NCBI RefSeq assembly: GCF_002245355.1
Contig: NZ_NOWF01000007.1
Coordinates: 124,001 to 188,000, forward strand
DNA from: Paludifilum halophilum
GTDB taxonomy: Bacteria > Bacillota > Bacilli > Thermoactinomycetales > DSM-45169
DNA: 64,000 nucleotides
Reading direction: 5' to 3'
Shown here piece after piece: positions 37,555-46,008 of the stretch. The translations under genes and the position numbers were made by a program. Position 1 is the first letter of the stretch. The number at the start of each line of letters is the position of its first letter. Below the pieces are notes generated by a model. That model did no database searches. It was not told the origin of the DNA and saw only the letters and a list, made by a program, of their open reading frames with translations.

Positions 37555-38754
37555 TTAAAACTTCGCTTTCTTCATCATCAGCGACAGTCCGCCGAGGAGG
37601 TAGAACCAACGCCAATCGTTCAGACGTTTCATGACGGACGCGGAAAAACCAAACAGTTTTTTGTTGCCGACCACCCCGATGGCGGAGCCTCGTCCCAAGG
37701 AAGCCAGGGTTCCTTTCAGGCTGAACTCGAAGGGAGCCGGTGAACCGCCCCGAAGAGCGGCAACCAGATTTTTAGCCAGAGTCTCTCCCTGTTGAGTGGC
37801 CATCTGGGCCGTCGGGGGATAGGGACGTTCGTTCTCGGGATTGATAATCAGCGAGTTGTCCCCGATCACATATAAATTTTCATATCCCGGTGCCCGGAGG
37901 TACTCATCCACTTTAATCCGTCCTCGCATGGTCTCGAGACCGGCTTCCTCCAACAGAGAGTTCCCCCGCACACCACAAGTCCAGACAACAGTTGCCGCCT
38001 TGATCTCTTCGCCGCCTTTCAAAACCACTCCGTCGGTGGTAACCTCTTCGATCGGTGTGCTGAGACGGAATTCAACGCCGCGTTCTTCCAGATATTGAAC
38101 CGCGTAATCCACCAGTTCCTTGTCGAAACCGGGTAATGCTGTCGGAGCCGCTTCAATACTGATCAAACGAACTTGATCCCGGGGAATGTCGAATTCACGG
38201 CACAGCTTGGGGATCCGATCCACCAGTTCGCCGATATATTCAATCCCGGTAAACCCGGCTCCCCCGACCACGATCGTGATCAGATCATCCCGCTTCTCTT
38301 CGGTGTTTTGGTACTGGGAAAACATGTATTCCATATGCTCCCGGATCATGCGAACACTGTTCAGGTTGTTGATCAGGTGGGCATTTTCCAGTACCCCTTT
38401 GGCGCCGAAGGTTTCCGTATTGGCTCCCAGTGCAAACACCAAATCATCGTAAGTGAGCGGATCGGAGGCGTTTTCCAGGTAAACCTCTTTCTTGTCCGGA
38501 TCAAAGCCCGTCACCCGATCCTCGACGAAACGAACTTTGTTCGTATCCACCACTGACTTGATGGGGACGCGGGCATATTCGGGAGACAAGGTCCCCGCCG
38601 CCGGTTCATGCAATTTGGTGGTGACATAATGATACGGATTCTGATTGACCAGGGTAATCTCCGCTTCCTGATGATTCAACTGTTTTTGCAAGCCGGACAC
38701 GGTCATCAGGCCGCCGTAACCGGCACCGAGAACAACAATTTTAGGAAGACCCAT
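37555..38754 (-). CDS. Type II NADH dehydrogenase (NDH-2, YumB-like)
   Basis: About 399 residues. This membrane-associated FAD enzyme passes electrons from NADH to menaquinone without pumping protons. The N-terminal FAD motif is IVVLGAGYGGL, the NADH motif is IVVGGAGFTGIEYIGEL, and the second FAD segment is NLYVIGDNSL. The C-terminus has an amphipathic membrane-binding region (WRWFYLLGGLSLMMKK). The ATG at 38752-38754 matches the Bacillus YumB start (xxPKIVVLGAGYGG); a start five codons earlier is possible. A good sigmaA promoter lies at 38822-38850. Confidence 0.93.
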   Translation of the reverse strand: MGLPKIVVLGAGYGGLMTVSGLQKQLNHQEAEITLVNQNPYHYVTTKLHEPAAGTLSPEYARVPIKSVVDTNKVRFVEDRVTGFDPDKKEVYLENASDPLTYDDLVFALGANTETFGAKGVLENAHLINNLNSVRMIREHMEYMFSQYQNTEEKRDDLITIVVGGAGFTGIEYIGELVDRIPKLCREFDIPRDQVRLISIEAAPTALPGFDKELVDYAVQYLEERGVEFRLSTPIEEVTTDGVVLKGGEEIKAATVVWTCGVRGNSLLEEAGLETMRGRIKVDEYLRAPGYENLYVIGDNSLIINPENERPYPPTAQMATQQGETLAKNLVAALRGGSPAPFEFSLKGTLASLGRGSAIGVVGNKKLFGFSASVMKRLNDWRWFYLLGGLSLMMKKAKF

Positions 38755-38821
38755 TAAAACCACATCCATTTATTTATGTTAAAGAAATCACAATATAAGA
38801 CCGAATAGGACACTATAAACC

Positions 38822-38850
38822 ATGATATGATTTTCCTTATCATTTGACAA
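38822..38850 (-). promoter_or_regulatory. SigmaA promoter of the NDH-2 gene
   Basis: On the minus strand TTGTCA (38850-38845), a 17-bp spacer and TATCAT (38827-38822). No clear Rex palindrome is visible. Confidence 0.65.
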
Positions 38851-38901
38851 GGGGTCTCTTTGTTGAACAGTCTCTCTCACAACCCCTTTCCTTATCCGAA
38901 A

Positions 38902-38959
38902 CCCTGTCAGTGAAGCATATCACAAGCGATGCTTCAGCCGTTTATAAACAGGGATTTTT
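38902..38959 (+). other. Isolated stem-loop with T-run in the NDH-2/yumC intergenic region
   Basis: Nested stems CCCTGT/ACAGGG and TGAAGCAT/ATGCTTCA enclose a 10-nt loop and are followed by ATTTTT. It has the form of a plus-strand terminator although no plus-strand gene precedes it. It may end a small RNA. Confidence 0.45.
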
Positions 38960-39140
38960 CCCAATAAACCCCCTTGAGGGATGACAAGAATTAACTATAC
39001 AATGAACAATGGAAAGGACAAAAAACTTTCTGCTCATCCGGATGAAGGACCGATTTTTGTCGTAATTTTTCTAAATCATATATAAACGATCCTTCATTCA
39101 GAATAAAAAAGACTTTTAAGGATTTTAAGGTGGTGAACTT

Positions 39141-39254
39141 GTGCACAAAATCCGATTGTTTTCCTGGAAGATAAGTGTTGAAGTTTTGTCTAAGGAAAAC
39201 GGTGCTCGATCAACGAGTCTGTGTTATCATTCGGGTATCATCATCGATGATTGA
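39141..39254 (+). CDS. Candidate small ORF upstream of yumC
   Basis: A 37-codon frame starts at GTG 39141 with a strong AAGGTGG seven nt upstream and ends at TGA 39252-39254. It begins MHKIRLFSWKISVEVLSKEN and has no family resemblance I know. It could be a leader peptide or a chance frame; the ribosome site is the only support. Confidence 0.3.
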   Translation: MHKIRLFSWKISVEVLSKENGARSTSLCYHSGIIIDD

Positions 39255-39373
39255 GTCACCGTTTGCCAGCAACGCATGATTCCACGATCGTCCGTTTTCA
39301 ATCATAGAATGGGAATCTTCACGGCCCCCTGCTCAGACTACAAGATTGTGAACTGAATTTGGAGGTGCGGCTT

Positions 39374-40378
39374 ATGTCAGTTGACACGTTACGCGATGGA
39401 GAGGTTAAAGACATCACAATCATCGGCGGCGGACCTACCGGGCTTTTTGCCGCGTTTTACGCCGGGATGCGAAAGTCCTCGGTAAAGGTGATCGAGAGCC
39501 TGCCCCAACTCGGCGGCCAGCTCTCTGCCCTTTACCCTGAAAAATATATTTACGATGTTGCCGGTTTCCCGAAAGTACGGGCTCAGGAACTGGTTGACAA
39601 CCTGGTGGAGCAGAGCAATCTTTTTCAACCCGAGTTTTGTGTCGATGAGAAAGTACACCGTGTCGAAAAAAATGACGAAGGTCTCTTTGAGATTATTACC
39701 GATAAACAACATCACTACAGCAAAACGATCATCATCACCGCTGGTTGCGGCGCTTTTGAACCCCGCAAGCTGAAAATACCCGGCTCGGAGAAATATGAAG
39801 GGAAAAACCTTTTTTATTTCGTAAAGGATCTGCAACAATTTGCCGGTAAAAACGTCCTGATCGCCGGCGGCGGTGATTCCGCCGTTGACTGGGCCAATAT
39901 GTTGGAACCCATCACCAAGCAGGTGACGGTGATCCACCGCCGGGACAAATTCCGCGCCCACGAAACCAGTGTCGATCAGATGAAGCAATCCAGCGTACAA
40001 GTGATCACACCGCGGGAGATTCTGTCCCTCTCCGGCGAGGAACGTATAGAGAAGGTCACCATCGGCGACCGAAAGACCGGAGTCGTAGAAGAGTTGGATG
40101 TGGATGCCTTGATCGTCAGCTTTGGTTTTGTTTCCACCCTCGGCCCGATCAAGGAGTGGGGACTGGATATCGAAAAAGGATCGATCAACGTCAATTCCCG
40201 GATGGAAACCAACATTCCCGGGATCTATGCCGCCGGGGACATCGCCACCTACCCGGGCAAGGTAAAGCTGATTGCCGTCGGTTTCGGGGAAGCCCCCACC
40301 GCCGTCAACAACGCCAAACAGTACATCGATCCCAAAGCCCGCCTCCAACCCGGTCACAGTTCCAATATGAACCTGTAA
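39374..40378 (+). CDS. yumC: Ferredoxin/flavodoxin-NADP+ reductase (YumC type)
   Basis: A 334-residue thioredoxin-reductase-like ferredoxin-NADP reductase, homodimeric in the family, moving electrons between NADPH and ferredoxin or flavodoxin. FAD motif [22 protein letters not shown] motif [14 protein letters not shown], and second FAD segment [20 protein letters not shown]. It lacks the CxxC redox pair of thioredoxin reductases, as expected. The ATG at 39374 follows GGAGGTG. It is divergent from the NDH-2 gene, as yumC neighbours yumB in Bacillus. Confidence 0.96.
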   Translation: MSVDTLRDGEVKDITIIGGGPTGLFAAFYAGMRKSSVKVIESLPQLGGQLSALYPEKYIYDVAGFPKVRAQELVDNLVEQSNLFQPEFCVDEKVHRVEKNDEGLFEIITDKQHHYSKTIIITAGCGAFEPRKLKIPGSEKYEGKNLFYFVKDLQQFAGKNVLIAGGGDSAVDWANMLEPITKQVTVIHRRDKFRAHETSVDQMKQSSVQVITPREILSLSGEERIEKVTIGDRKTGVVEELDVDALIVSFGFVSTLGPIKEWGLDIEKGSINVNSRMETNIPGIYAAGDIATYPGKVKLIAVGFGEAPTAVNNAKQYIDPKARLQPGHSSNMNL

Positions 40379-40387
40379 TACACCAAC

Positions 40388-40415
40388 CCCTCCCTTTTCG
40401 GGAGGGATTTTATTT
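40388..40415 (+). terminator. Terminator of yumC
   Basis: Stem CCCTCCC/GGGAGGG with a TTTTC loop followed by ATTTTATTT. Confidence 0.82.
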
Positions 40416-40481
40416 CGTCGCATGATTCCGTCCTCACGTGAAAAAATAAGATCAAACTTCTCCAATCGGGGGATGATCTTC

Positions 40482-40676
40482 ATGCGATCCCGTATCTATG
40501 CAACAGCCATGTACCATATTTTAATGACTGCGGCCACCATCGGTATCCCTTCTCTCATATACTTCGGAAGCCGGGGACAAGGAAATGAGGCCTATTACGG
40601 TGCAGTGGGAGCCGTCATGGCTTTTCTGCTGCTGGTCACTTATCTGATCCTTCCGGAATGGGAGAACAGACGATGA
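40482..40676 (+). CDS. Small two-helix membrane protein, unknown function
   Basis: A 64-residue protein with two hydrophobic helices (MYHILMTAATIGIPSLIYFG and GAVMAFLLLVTYLILP). The ATG at 40482 follows GGGGG by 9 nt. It overlaps the next gene by 4 bp (ATGA), suggesting a two-gene unit. No family recognised. Confidence 0.6.
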   Translation: MRSRIYATAMYHILMTAATIGIPSLIYFGSRGQGNEAYYGAVGAVMAFLLLVTYLILPEWENRR

Positions 40677-40939
40677 CCGCCGCAAATCCTTCAAAGGGAT
40701 GTCCGGTTTGCAACGGTTTTGAGGGGCTGAATATGCTTTGTCCACAATGCGGGGAAATGATGGAGGACAGAGGGCGGTTTTTGGACCTGTTGGCCGACTA
40801 CAGTCCCTACCGTCCCATCGATGATCTCAAACGGACCGACGGCTATCCGGATCTGGACACTCACCAGTGTCCCCACACACTGTACTGTCGAAATTGCGGT
40901 CATGACCAACTGATGATGGTGGCGGAGATTCTTCTTTGA
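40673..40939 (+). CDS. Small zinc-ribbon-like protein, unknown function
   Basis: An 88-residue protein with paired cysteine knuckles GCPVCNGF and LCPQCGEMM near the N-terminus and CPHTLYCRNCGHDQL near the C-terminus, a likely zinc-binding arrangement. It starts at the ATG overlapping the stop of the preceding gene, with GGGAGA upstream. Its stop codon falls at the right end of an IS605-type remnant, so the last residues may have been changed by that insertion. Confidence 0.6.
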   Translation: MTAANPSKGCPVCNGFEGLNMLCPQCGEMMEDRGRFLDLLADYSPYRPIDDLKRTDGYPDLDTHQCPHTLYCRNCGHDQLMMVAEILL

Positions 40940-41190
40940 CCACTCCCCATGCCTAAAGGCAGGGGATTCTTGGGTAATCTCCCGCAACCGGGAAAAATGA
41001 ACCAAACTCAAACCGTGGGCCCCACGGCGATGACTCTTAAACCTTCTTGCAGAATGTTTTTGGCGGCGTTGATGTCCCGATCGTAATGAACACCACATTC
41101 TGGGCATATCCAATATCTCAGGTTCAGATTTTTTACGTCTCTGTTTCTATTCCCGCAGCAGGAACAAAGGCTGAAGCTAGAGGTTTTCTC
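40938..41190 (-). mobile_element. Remnant of an IS200/IS605-type element: TnpB C-terminus plus right end
   Basis: The minus strand encodes only the TnpB C-terminal zinc ribbon ([10 protein letters not shown]...CPECG) and the RuvC-III motif [12 protein letters not shown], ending at 41008. It is followed by a canonical right-end hairpin, TGCCTTTAGGCA flanked by CCCC/GGGG, ending near 40938. The N-terminal 80% of tnpB and tnpA are missing. The remnant lies between a small zinc-ribbon gene and the DUF2179 gene. It is not expected to be mobile. Confidence 0.85.
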
Positions 41191-41205
41191 GCTCGCAAAG
41201 ATATA

Positions 41206-41234
41206 AAAAAAGCGCCATCCGATGGACAGCGCTG
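41206..41234 (-). terminator. Terminator of the DUF2179 gene
   Basis: AGCGC...CATC paired with GATG...GCGCT, followed by seven T on the minus strand. Confidence 0.75.
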
Positions 41235-41243
41235 ATCTCATTC

Positions 41244-41756
41244 CTATTGCGTGCGACCAAGCCAAAACCCTCCGACAAAAGTCTTCGGTTCCGAGGAAAC
41301 GACAAAAGCGTGAGGGTCGATCTCTTTCACCCGGCTGACCAGTTCTTTTTGCCTTTTCCGCTTGGTCAAAACCATTAAAACCAGGCGTTCTCCGCTTAAA
41401 CCTTCACCCAACCAGGAAGTGACCCCGAATCCGAAGTTTCGAAGCTGCTGCGGCATATCGGAGTCCTCTTTCCGGGTGATGACCTGTACCGTTACATATC
41501 CCATCGCCAACCGCTCTTCGATCAGGGATCCGGTATACACCCCGAGGGCAAAACCGAAACAATAGATCACCAGATTGTACCAGCTATCCATGTTTTCCAG
41601 CACAGTCGCCAGTCCCAACATGTAAATGAACACTTCACCGAAGCTGATGATCGAAGCTAGTTTGGCGTTTCCCTTCATCATCATAATCAGGCGGAGCGTC
41701 GATACCGTCACATAGGCGATTTGTATAAAAAATATAAAGAGCAGTACACCCATCAT
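41244..41756 (-). CDS. DUF2179/UPF0316 membrane protein (YebE-like)
   Basis: A 170-residue protein. Three N-terminal membrane helices (residues 1-80, including [15 protein letters not shown] and the family-type [21 protein letters not shown]) are followed by a cytoplasmic DUF2179 domain of ferredoxin-like fold (residues 88-170). GGGGAGGAATC precedes the ATG pair. The function is unknown; DUF2179 domains may sense ligands. Confidence 0.9.
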   Translation of the reverse strand: MMGVLLFIFFIQIAYVTVSTLRLIMMMKGNAKLASIISFGEVFIYMLGLATVLENMDSWYNLVIYCFGFALGVYTGSLIEERLAMGYVTVQVITRKEDSDMPQQLRNFGFGVTSWLGEGLSGERLVLMVLTKRKRQKELVSRVKEIDPHAFVVSSEPKTFVGGFWLGRTQ

Positions 41757-41860
41757 GATTCCTCCCCGCCAAGAATCTCTGCTAGATCCTCATGGTAAAA
41801 ATTCCTCACCACATCATACAACACGGAGTACCTGCGGGGAAGACCCATTTTTTACAAAGT

Positions 41861-41903
41861 AAAAACATAAAACGCCTCCCTTGGGAGTTACCCTCGGGAG
41901 ACG
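41861..41903 (-). terminator. Terminator of the A-type Fe-S carrier gene
   Basis: CGTCTCCC pairs with GGGAGGCG (one wobble) across a 15-nt loop, then TTTTATGTTTTT on the minus strand. Confidence 0.75.
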
Positions 41904-41953
41904 CAGAAAACATCACTGCAACATTTTATCGTGTTTCAACGTCTAGAGAAATG

Positions 41954-42310
41954 TCAGCACTTCTCCGGCGAACCTGCATCTGTGGCTGTCTTGAAGGAAG
42001 TACCGCAGCCGCAGGTGGCGATGGCATTGGGGTTGTGGATGGTAAATCCTCCGCCCATCAAGGATTCCTTGTAGTCGATCTCCAGACCCTTGATCAATTT
42101 CTCATCATCTTTATTGATAAGGACCCGGATTCCGTGAAAAGCCAGCTCGCGATCATTTTCCGTCTTATTGTCATCAAAACCCATGCTATAGGTGAATCCG
42201 CTGCACCCCCCGCCTTTGACACCGACACGGAGGTACAGGTTTTCGGGCTGTTCCTCGTCTTTCATCATTTCCTGAACTTTGTATCCAGCCTGTTCAGTCA
42301 AGTGGATCAC
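41954..42310 (-). CDS. erpA: A-type iron-sulfur cluster carrier (IscA/ErpA/YutM family)
   Basis: A 118-residue cytoplasmic protein that carries Fe-S clusters to target enzymes. The three cluster-binding cysteines are present: one in KGGGCSGFTYSMGF near residue 36 and two in IATCGCGTSF near residue 100. The start is GTG (42308-42310) with AAGGAGGGAT upstream. The C-terminus ends unusually with TDAGSPEKC, adding one extra cysteine. Its place in the yut/yuz-like core region agrees with Bacillus YutM. Confidence 0.93.
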   Translation of the reverse strand: MIHLTEQAGYKVQEMMKDEEQPENLYLRVGVKGGGCSGFTYSMGFDDNKTENDRELAFHGIRVLINKDDEKLIKGLEIDYKESLMGGGFTIHNPNAIATCGCGTSFKTATDAGSPEKC

Positions 42311-42431
42311 GCGTATCCCTCCTTAAGCGGCATGAACGGACGAAATGCCCTTCTTACTTTAAATTATACAGGGGAGTCGAAAGCGATACAACCGATCCCT
42401 TGGTCCAGCCCGTTTTCAAAAGGGAACAGGA

Positions 42432-42677
42432 TCAGATTCGTCCGACCGCTACTTCCCGAATTTTGGAGGTATAACGGCGAATGATATAAACCCCGCGTTC
42501 TTCTTTAAAATGTTTTGTCTCGATCCGGTGGAAACGATTCCACTGGTTATGCAGCTCGTCCAACCGTTGGCTGATCCGGATTACAGAAGGATGGCTCAAT
42601 CCGAGTTCCGCCGCCTTTTGTTCCATCCTTTTACGTACCTTCTCTATCTCGCGCTCCAGTTGCTTTCGTCCCATCAT
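42432..42677 (-). CDS. Spo0E-like aspartyl-phosphate phosphatase
   Basis: An 81-residue helical-hairpin protein. The Spo0E family motif SQxLD is seen in HPSVIRISQRLDELHNQW. Such proteins dephosphorylate Spo0A~P and delay sporulation. The helix-rich N-terminal half (LEREIEKVRKRMEQKAAEL) fits the family, and the basic C-terminal tail is longer than usual. The ATG at 42675-42677 follows GGGGGAG. It is an indication that the host is a spore former. Confidence 0.82.
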   Translation of the reverse strand: MMGRKQLEREIEKVRKRMEQKAAELGLSHPSVIRISQRLDELHNQWNRFHRIETKHFKEERGVYIIRRYTSKIREVAVGRI

Positions 42678-42925
42678 GGAGTCTCCCCCCAACACTCGTT
42701 CGCCCTACTTTCTTTTTTGATTAAATTGATCATACCCAATTTTGCCTTTCTGGGAAACACAAATTTATCAACTTAATCTTATTATGTTACGAAATTACTC
42801 CAAAGGACTTATATAACATTTATTTGTACTCTTTTTTATCGAACCTCCATAGAGCAAGCGTATGGATGGATAAGGGGGTTGATTCCATAAAAAAAGGACC
42901 GTAACCGGCCCCGCAAATCATCTTC

Positions 42926-43186
42926 TCAGAGTAGATCGAAAAGGTCTTCCATCTCTTTTTGATAATCCTTGATCGCTTGACGGATGTTTTCGGACAGCTT
43001 CTCCGCCGTTTCTCCGGTCACGATATCTCCATTCACCATCGCATAGGGGATTTGCGCACAAACCTCACAGTTCCCCAAACAGCTGTTTTCCAGAACATCC
43101 ACTTCCGGATCGAGTTCCAATTCCTCTTTTATCTCTTCAACGTCCGGCGTCAGACGGTTTATACAAAATTCAACCATGGGTCGCAT
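42926..43186 (-). CDS. yuzB: YuzB-family (DUF1450) protein
   Basis: An 86-residue cytoplasmic protein with a thioredoxin-like ferredoxin pattern of cysteines: FCINRL at the N-terminus and NSCLGNCEVC in the middle. It matches the Bacillus YuzB family. GGAGTGA precedes the ATG. The cysteines could bind an Fe-S cluster; no function is established. It lies near other Fe-S-related genes (erpA, nfu). Confidence 0.88.
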   Translation of the reverse strand: MRPMVEFCINRLTPDVEEIKEELELDPEVDVLENSCLGNCEVCAQIPYAMVNGDIVTGETAEKLSENIRQAIKDYQKEMEDLFDLL

Positions 43187-43424
43187 CCCAAGTCACTCCA
43201 TACTCAATGATTTTCTCCCATGAATCATAAAACGGTTTTTCTGTATTATACCTCGTAATCCCCGTTTCCAAAAACCCCGCGGGAAAAGGTGCAAGGCAAT
43301 AGAAGCACTTTTTCTTTATTGGAAATTAATAGCCATGATACCTATTGATTCCACGAAATCAAAAGGATAAAATATTCTTGCATGGGCGAAATGTACTACA
43401 TAGGGAAAGAGGGGAGAAGGAGCT

Positions 43425-44810
43425 TTGAAAAAGTTTACTTATCTACTGGTGTTTGTTCTGATGTTTTCATGGATTCCCACGGGTATTGTCCAGGCGTCGG
43501 ATACACCGGACAACGGAATCCAAATCCCGGAGGATCAACAACCTGCGGATGAAGAGGAAACGGCTAGGCCTACAGAACCTGAAAAGCCGGTCGAAGAAAA
43601 GCCTGCTAAGGAAGATCCGGTTGAGAAAAAACCACCTGTTACAACCCCTGTGGAACCTCCGGAAGACGGACAGAAGGAACCTGACAATCCCCAGCAGGAG
43701 CCCAAGCGCGGTGATGAAGAAGACGGAGAAAACGAGGAAGAAGCCCCGGCCGATTACGAATTAAAAATGGAATACGAACAAAAGAACGATATCCTTTATG
43801 TCAAAGCCTCTATCTCCGGCATGAAAGAACGTTACGCCAAGGGGTCCTGGACTTTTGAGGTGGACGGTGTCAAAAAATCGCGCAAGGGATGGAGCCCCCA
43901 ACAACAGGAATCGTTTCAACTGAAGCGCAACTATCCCGGATCCGCACACTTGATCGATATCACCTTCAACGGCAAAATAAAGGGTCAGTCCGTCCACCTG
44001 TCCACGGCAGATACGTTTGTTGTACCGGAAGAACCCGGCACGAACAATCTGGATATCGGTCACGGCTTTGTCCATCAGGGGGTTTTGCTGAAAGCCGACC
44101 TCCCAAACTCCGAAAATGCGTCCGGTCGGTGGACATTTAAACTGAACGGAAAGGAAAAAGTGCTGAAAGATACGAAAGGAACTTCCCAGGAAGCCGTGAT
44201 CGGAGCGAATGTCAAACCCGGTCAGCGCTATGTAGCCACGGTTGAATTCCTTGGTAAATCTGACGGAGAAAAAATCCGTGTGGAAACCGACTATGTACTC
44301 AAAGCCGTCAATATAGATGTCAAGACCACTTGTTCCGAAAAAGGCCTTCAGGTAAACACCGAGGTGGTTGGAACAGAGGAAGCCAGCGGCAACTGGGTGA
44401 TCGACCTCGTCGGTTCCACGGAGGAACGGCATCAATCCGGAAAAGTGGACGGAGACCAATACAGTACCACTTTCCCCAAAAAAGATCTCGAACCCGGAAG
44501 CTATGACATTCTCGTCGATTACAAAGGATCCGCAGAAGGCGGCACCGTCAATCTCTATGACGTCGATCATATCCGATTAGACAAAGACTCCCCCTGCATC
44601 ACCGTCCCCGACAACGGCGAACGACCGGATGACGGAAAAGATACGGATCCCGGCAAAGAGAAGGATCGGGAAACCTCCGACGAAATCAAAAATGGAGCCA
44701 ATATGCCGGACACTTCCACCAACTATCCCTGGGGAGTACTGATCGGCAGTGGTATCGCTTTACTCGGGGTCGTCCTCTACGTTCTGCGCAAAACATTCAT
44801 GAAATCATAA
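43425..44810 (+). CDS. Sortase-anchored surface protein with three repeated beta domains
   Basis: A 461-residue exported protein. A signal peptide (residues 1-24) is followed by an acidic, Pro/Glu-rich stalk (25-108), then three similar domains of about 90 residues, each with a GxWxFxL-type strand (KGSWTFEVDG, SGRWTFKLNG, SGNWVIDLVG). The tail has a sorting signal NMPDTST at 426-432, a hydrophobic helix and a basic end. MPDTS resembles the LPDTS/LPDTA motif of class D sortases. The TTG start follows AGAAGGAG. A class D sortase gene lies 165 bp downstream and is probably its anchoring enzyme. No catalytic domain is recognised. Confidence 0.85.
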   Translation: MKKFTYLLVFVLMFSWIPTGIVQASDTPDNGIQIPEDQQPADEEETARPTEPEKPVEEKPAKEDPVEKKPPVTTPVEPPEDGQKEPDNPQQEPKRGDEEDGENEEEAPADYELKMEYEQKNDILYVKASISGMKERYAKGSWTFEVDGVKKSRKGWSPQQQESFQLKRNYPGSAHLIDITFNGKIKGQSVHLSTADTFVVPEEPGTNNLDIGHGFVHQGVLLKADLPNSENASGRWTFKLNGKEKVLKDTKGTSQEAVIGANVKPGQRYVATVEFLGKSDGEKIRVETDYVLKAVNIDVKTTCSEKGLQVNTEVVGTEEASGNWVIDLVGSTEERHQSGKVDGDQYSTTFPKKDLEPGSYDILVDYKGSAEGGTVNLYDVDHIRLDKDSPCITVPDNGERPDDGKDTDPGKEKDRETSDEIKNGANMPDTSTNYPWGVLIGSGIALLGVVLYVLRKTFMKS

Positions 44811-44820
44811 GTCAGGACGA

Positions 44821-44853
44821 AACAACCCTGCGCACGATCCGCGCGGGGTTGTT
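44821..44853 (+). terminator. Terminator between surface protein and sortase genes
   Basis: Stem AACAACCC..GCGC paired with GCGC..GGGTTGTT around a 7-nt loop, followed by a short T-rich tract. It may be partial, leaving some read-through to the sortase gene. Confidence 0.65.
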
Positions 44854-44975
44854 TCTCTGCGAAAGAATCATTCAAACCGGTTGTCCCAATCAAACTGGTT
44901 GTCACCCGATTCAACCCGTGATAAGATAGGCATGTTCAAAAAATTGGAACACCCCCATCAGGAGGTCGAACTTTC

Positions 44976-45590
44976 GTGATCCGAACCCTTGCCGTTTCCC
45001 TCATCCTTATCGGCGGTTCCATGGTCGCTTATAACGCTTATCAGTGGTGGGATCAAATCCACATCGCCGTTAAAGACCCGGAACTGGCGATGGCGATCGC
45101 GGAAGATTGGAATAACCGGGAAAAGGAGCCTTCCAAGGAGAAAGGGACCGATCTATCGTTTAAACCGGAGAAAGGGGATCAGATCGGAGAGCTGGTCATT
45201 CCCCGAATCGGAGCCGCCCTCCCCATTATATACGGAACCGATGATCCTCAACTGTCCAAAGGGGTGGGCCAATACATCGGCTACGGCACCGTTCTCCCGG
45301 GCGAAAGCGGACACTCCGTCCTCGCCGGTCACCGGGAAACCACATTCCGCCGCGCCGGAGAACTGAAAAAAGGCGATAAGATTTATGTCAAAATGAAGGG
45401 TTATACACACACCTATCAAATCCGCAAAACGTTCATTGTCGACAAGGATGATCGGAGTGTGATCGTTGCCCACGACCAACCGGACATGTCCTTGATCACC
45501 TGTTATCCGTTTAACCTGGTCGGAAGTGCACCGGAACGGTATATCATTCGGGCGGACTTAATCGAGAGTAAAAAGAATTCGGACTCATAA
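44976..45590 (+). CDS. Class D sortase
   Basis: A 204-residue membrane-anchored transpeptidase that attaches proteins to the cell wall. An N-terminal helix (TLAVSLILIGGSMVAYNAY) anchors it. The catalytic residues are H119 (VLAGHRETTF), C176 (LITCYPF) and an arginine in ERYIIRA (188 or 192). TITC-like and LAGH segments and the short length fit class D, like Bacillus YhcS. The GTG start follows AGGAGGT. The neighbouring surface protein with an MPDTS motif is its likely substrate. Confidence 0.93.
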   Translation: MIRTLAVSLILIGGSMVAYNAYQWWDQIHIAVKDPELAMAIAEDWNNREKEPSKEKGTDLSFKPEKGDQIGELVIPRIGAALPIIYGTDDPQLSKGVGQYIGYGTVLPGESGHSVLAGHRETTFRRAGELKKGDKIYVKMKGYTHTYQIRKTFIVDKDDRSVIVAHDQPDMSLITCYPFNLVGSAPERYIIRADLIESKKNSDS

Positions 45591-45594
45591 ACGT

Positions 45595-45637
45595 CAAACA
45601 GCCTCCGCACTGGAATTCCGAGTGCGGAGGCTGTTTG
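45595..45637. terminator. Bidirectional terminator between sortase and yuzD
   Basis: A 17-bp perfect stem (CAAACAGCCTCCGCACT and its complement) with a 9-nt loop lies between convergent genes. Confidence 0.9.
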
Positions 45638-45646
45638 ATCTTCGGG

Positions 45647-45979
45647 CTACCGATTCACAGTCGTCACTGGCTTCAGCCCCATTGTCTCCAACTTATTTTG
45701 GATCGTTTTCAGCCGGGGGTTTCCTTCCCCGACAATATCCCCATCGATTTCAACCACGGGATACCACATCTCTTCATCGATCACCCGGCGGGAAAAGGCG
45801 GCCTCCTCCTCCCCTTCGGGTTGATGGATGTCGATATAACGGATGCAAACCTGCCGGCCGTATTTTCGGCACAAAGCCGCCTCCAGCCAAGAAGCGGTCT
45901 CCTGGGCGGAAGGCAGATTGACACAACTGGCGCAAAGCTCTTCGGCACCATATACGCGGACTTCCACCGGAGTCTTCAT
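45647..45979 (-). CDS. yuzD: YuzD-family (DUF1462) thioredoxin-like protein
   Basis: A 110-residue cytoplasmic protein. It starts with VRVYGAEELCASCVNLPSA, where the CASC pair resembles a thioredoxin-type redox site, and contains VGEGNPRLK near the end, as in Bacillus YuzD. The ATG lies 30 bp downstream of the mccB stop on the same strand, perhaps in one transcript with mccAB. The function is unknown. Confidence 0.9.
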   Translation of the reverse strand: MKTPVEVRVYGAEELCASCVNLPSAQETASWLEAALCRKYGRQVCIRYIDIHQPEGEEEAAFSRRVIDEEMWYPVVEIDGDIVGEGNPRLKTIQNKLETMGLKPVTTVNR

Positions 45980-46008
45980 CCCGACATCCTCCCCCTTTGG
46001 TTTCTGTT

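Noticed and set aside
38755..38860. Rex operator for the NDH-2 gene
   Set aside because: No TTGTGAA-type palindrome was found near the promoter.
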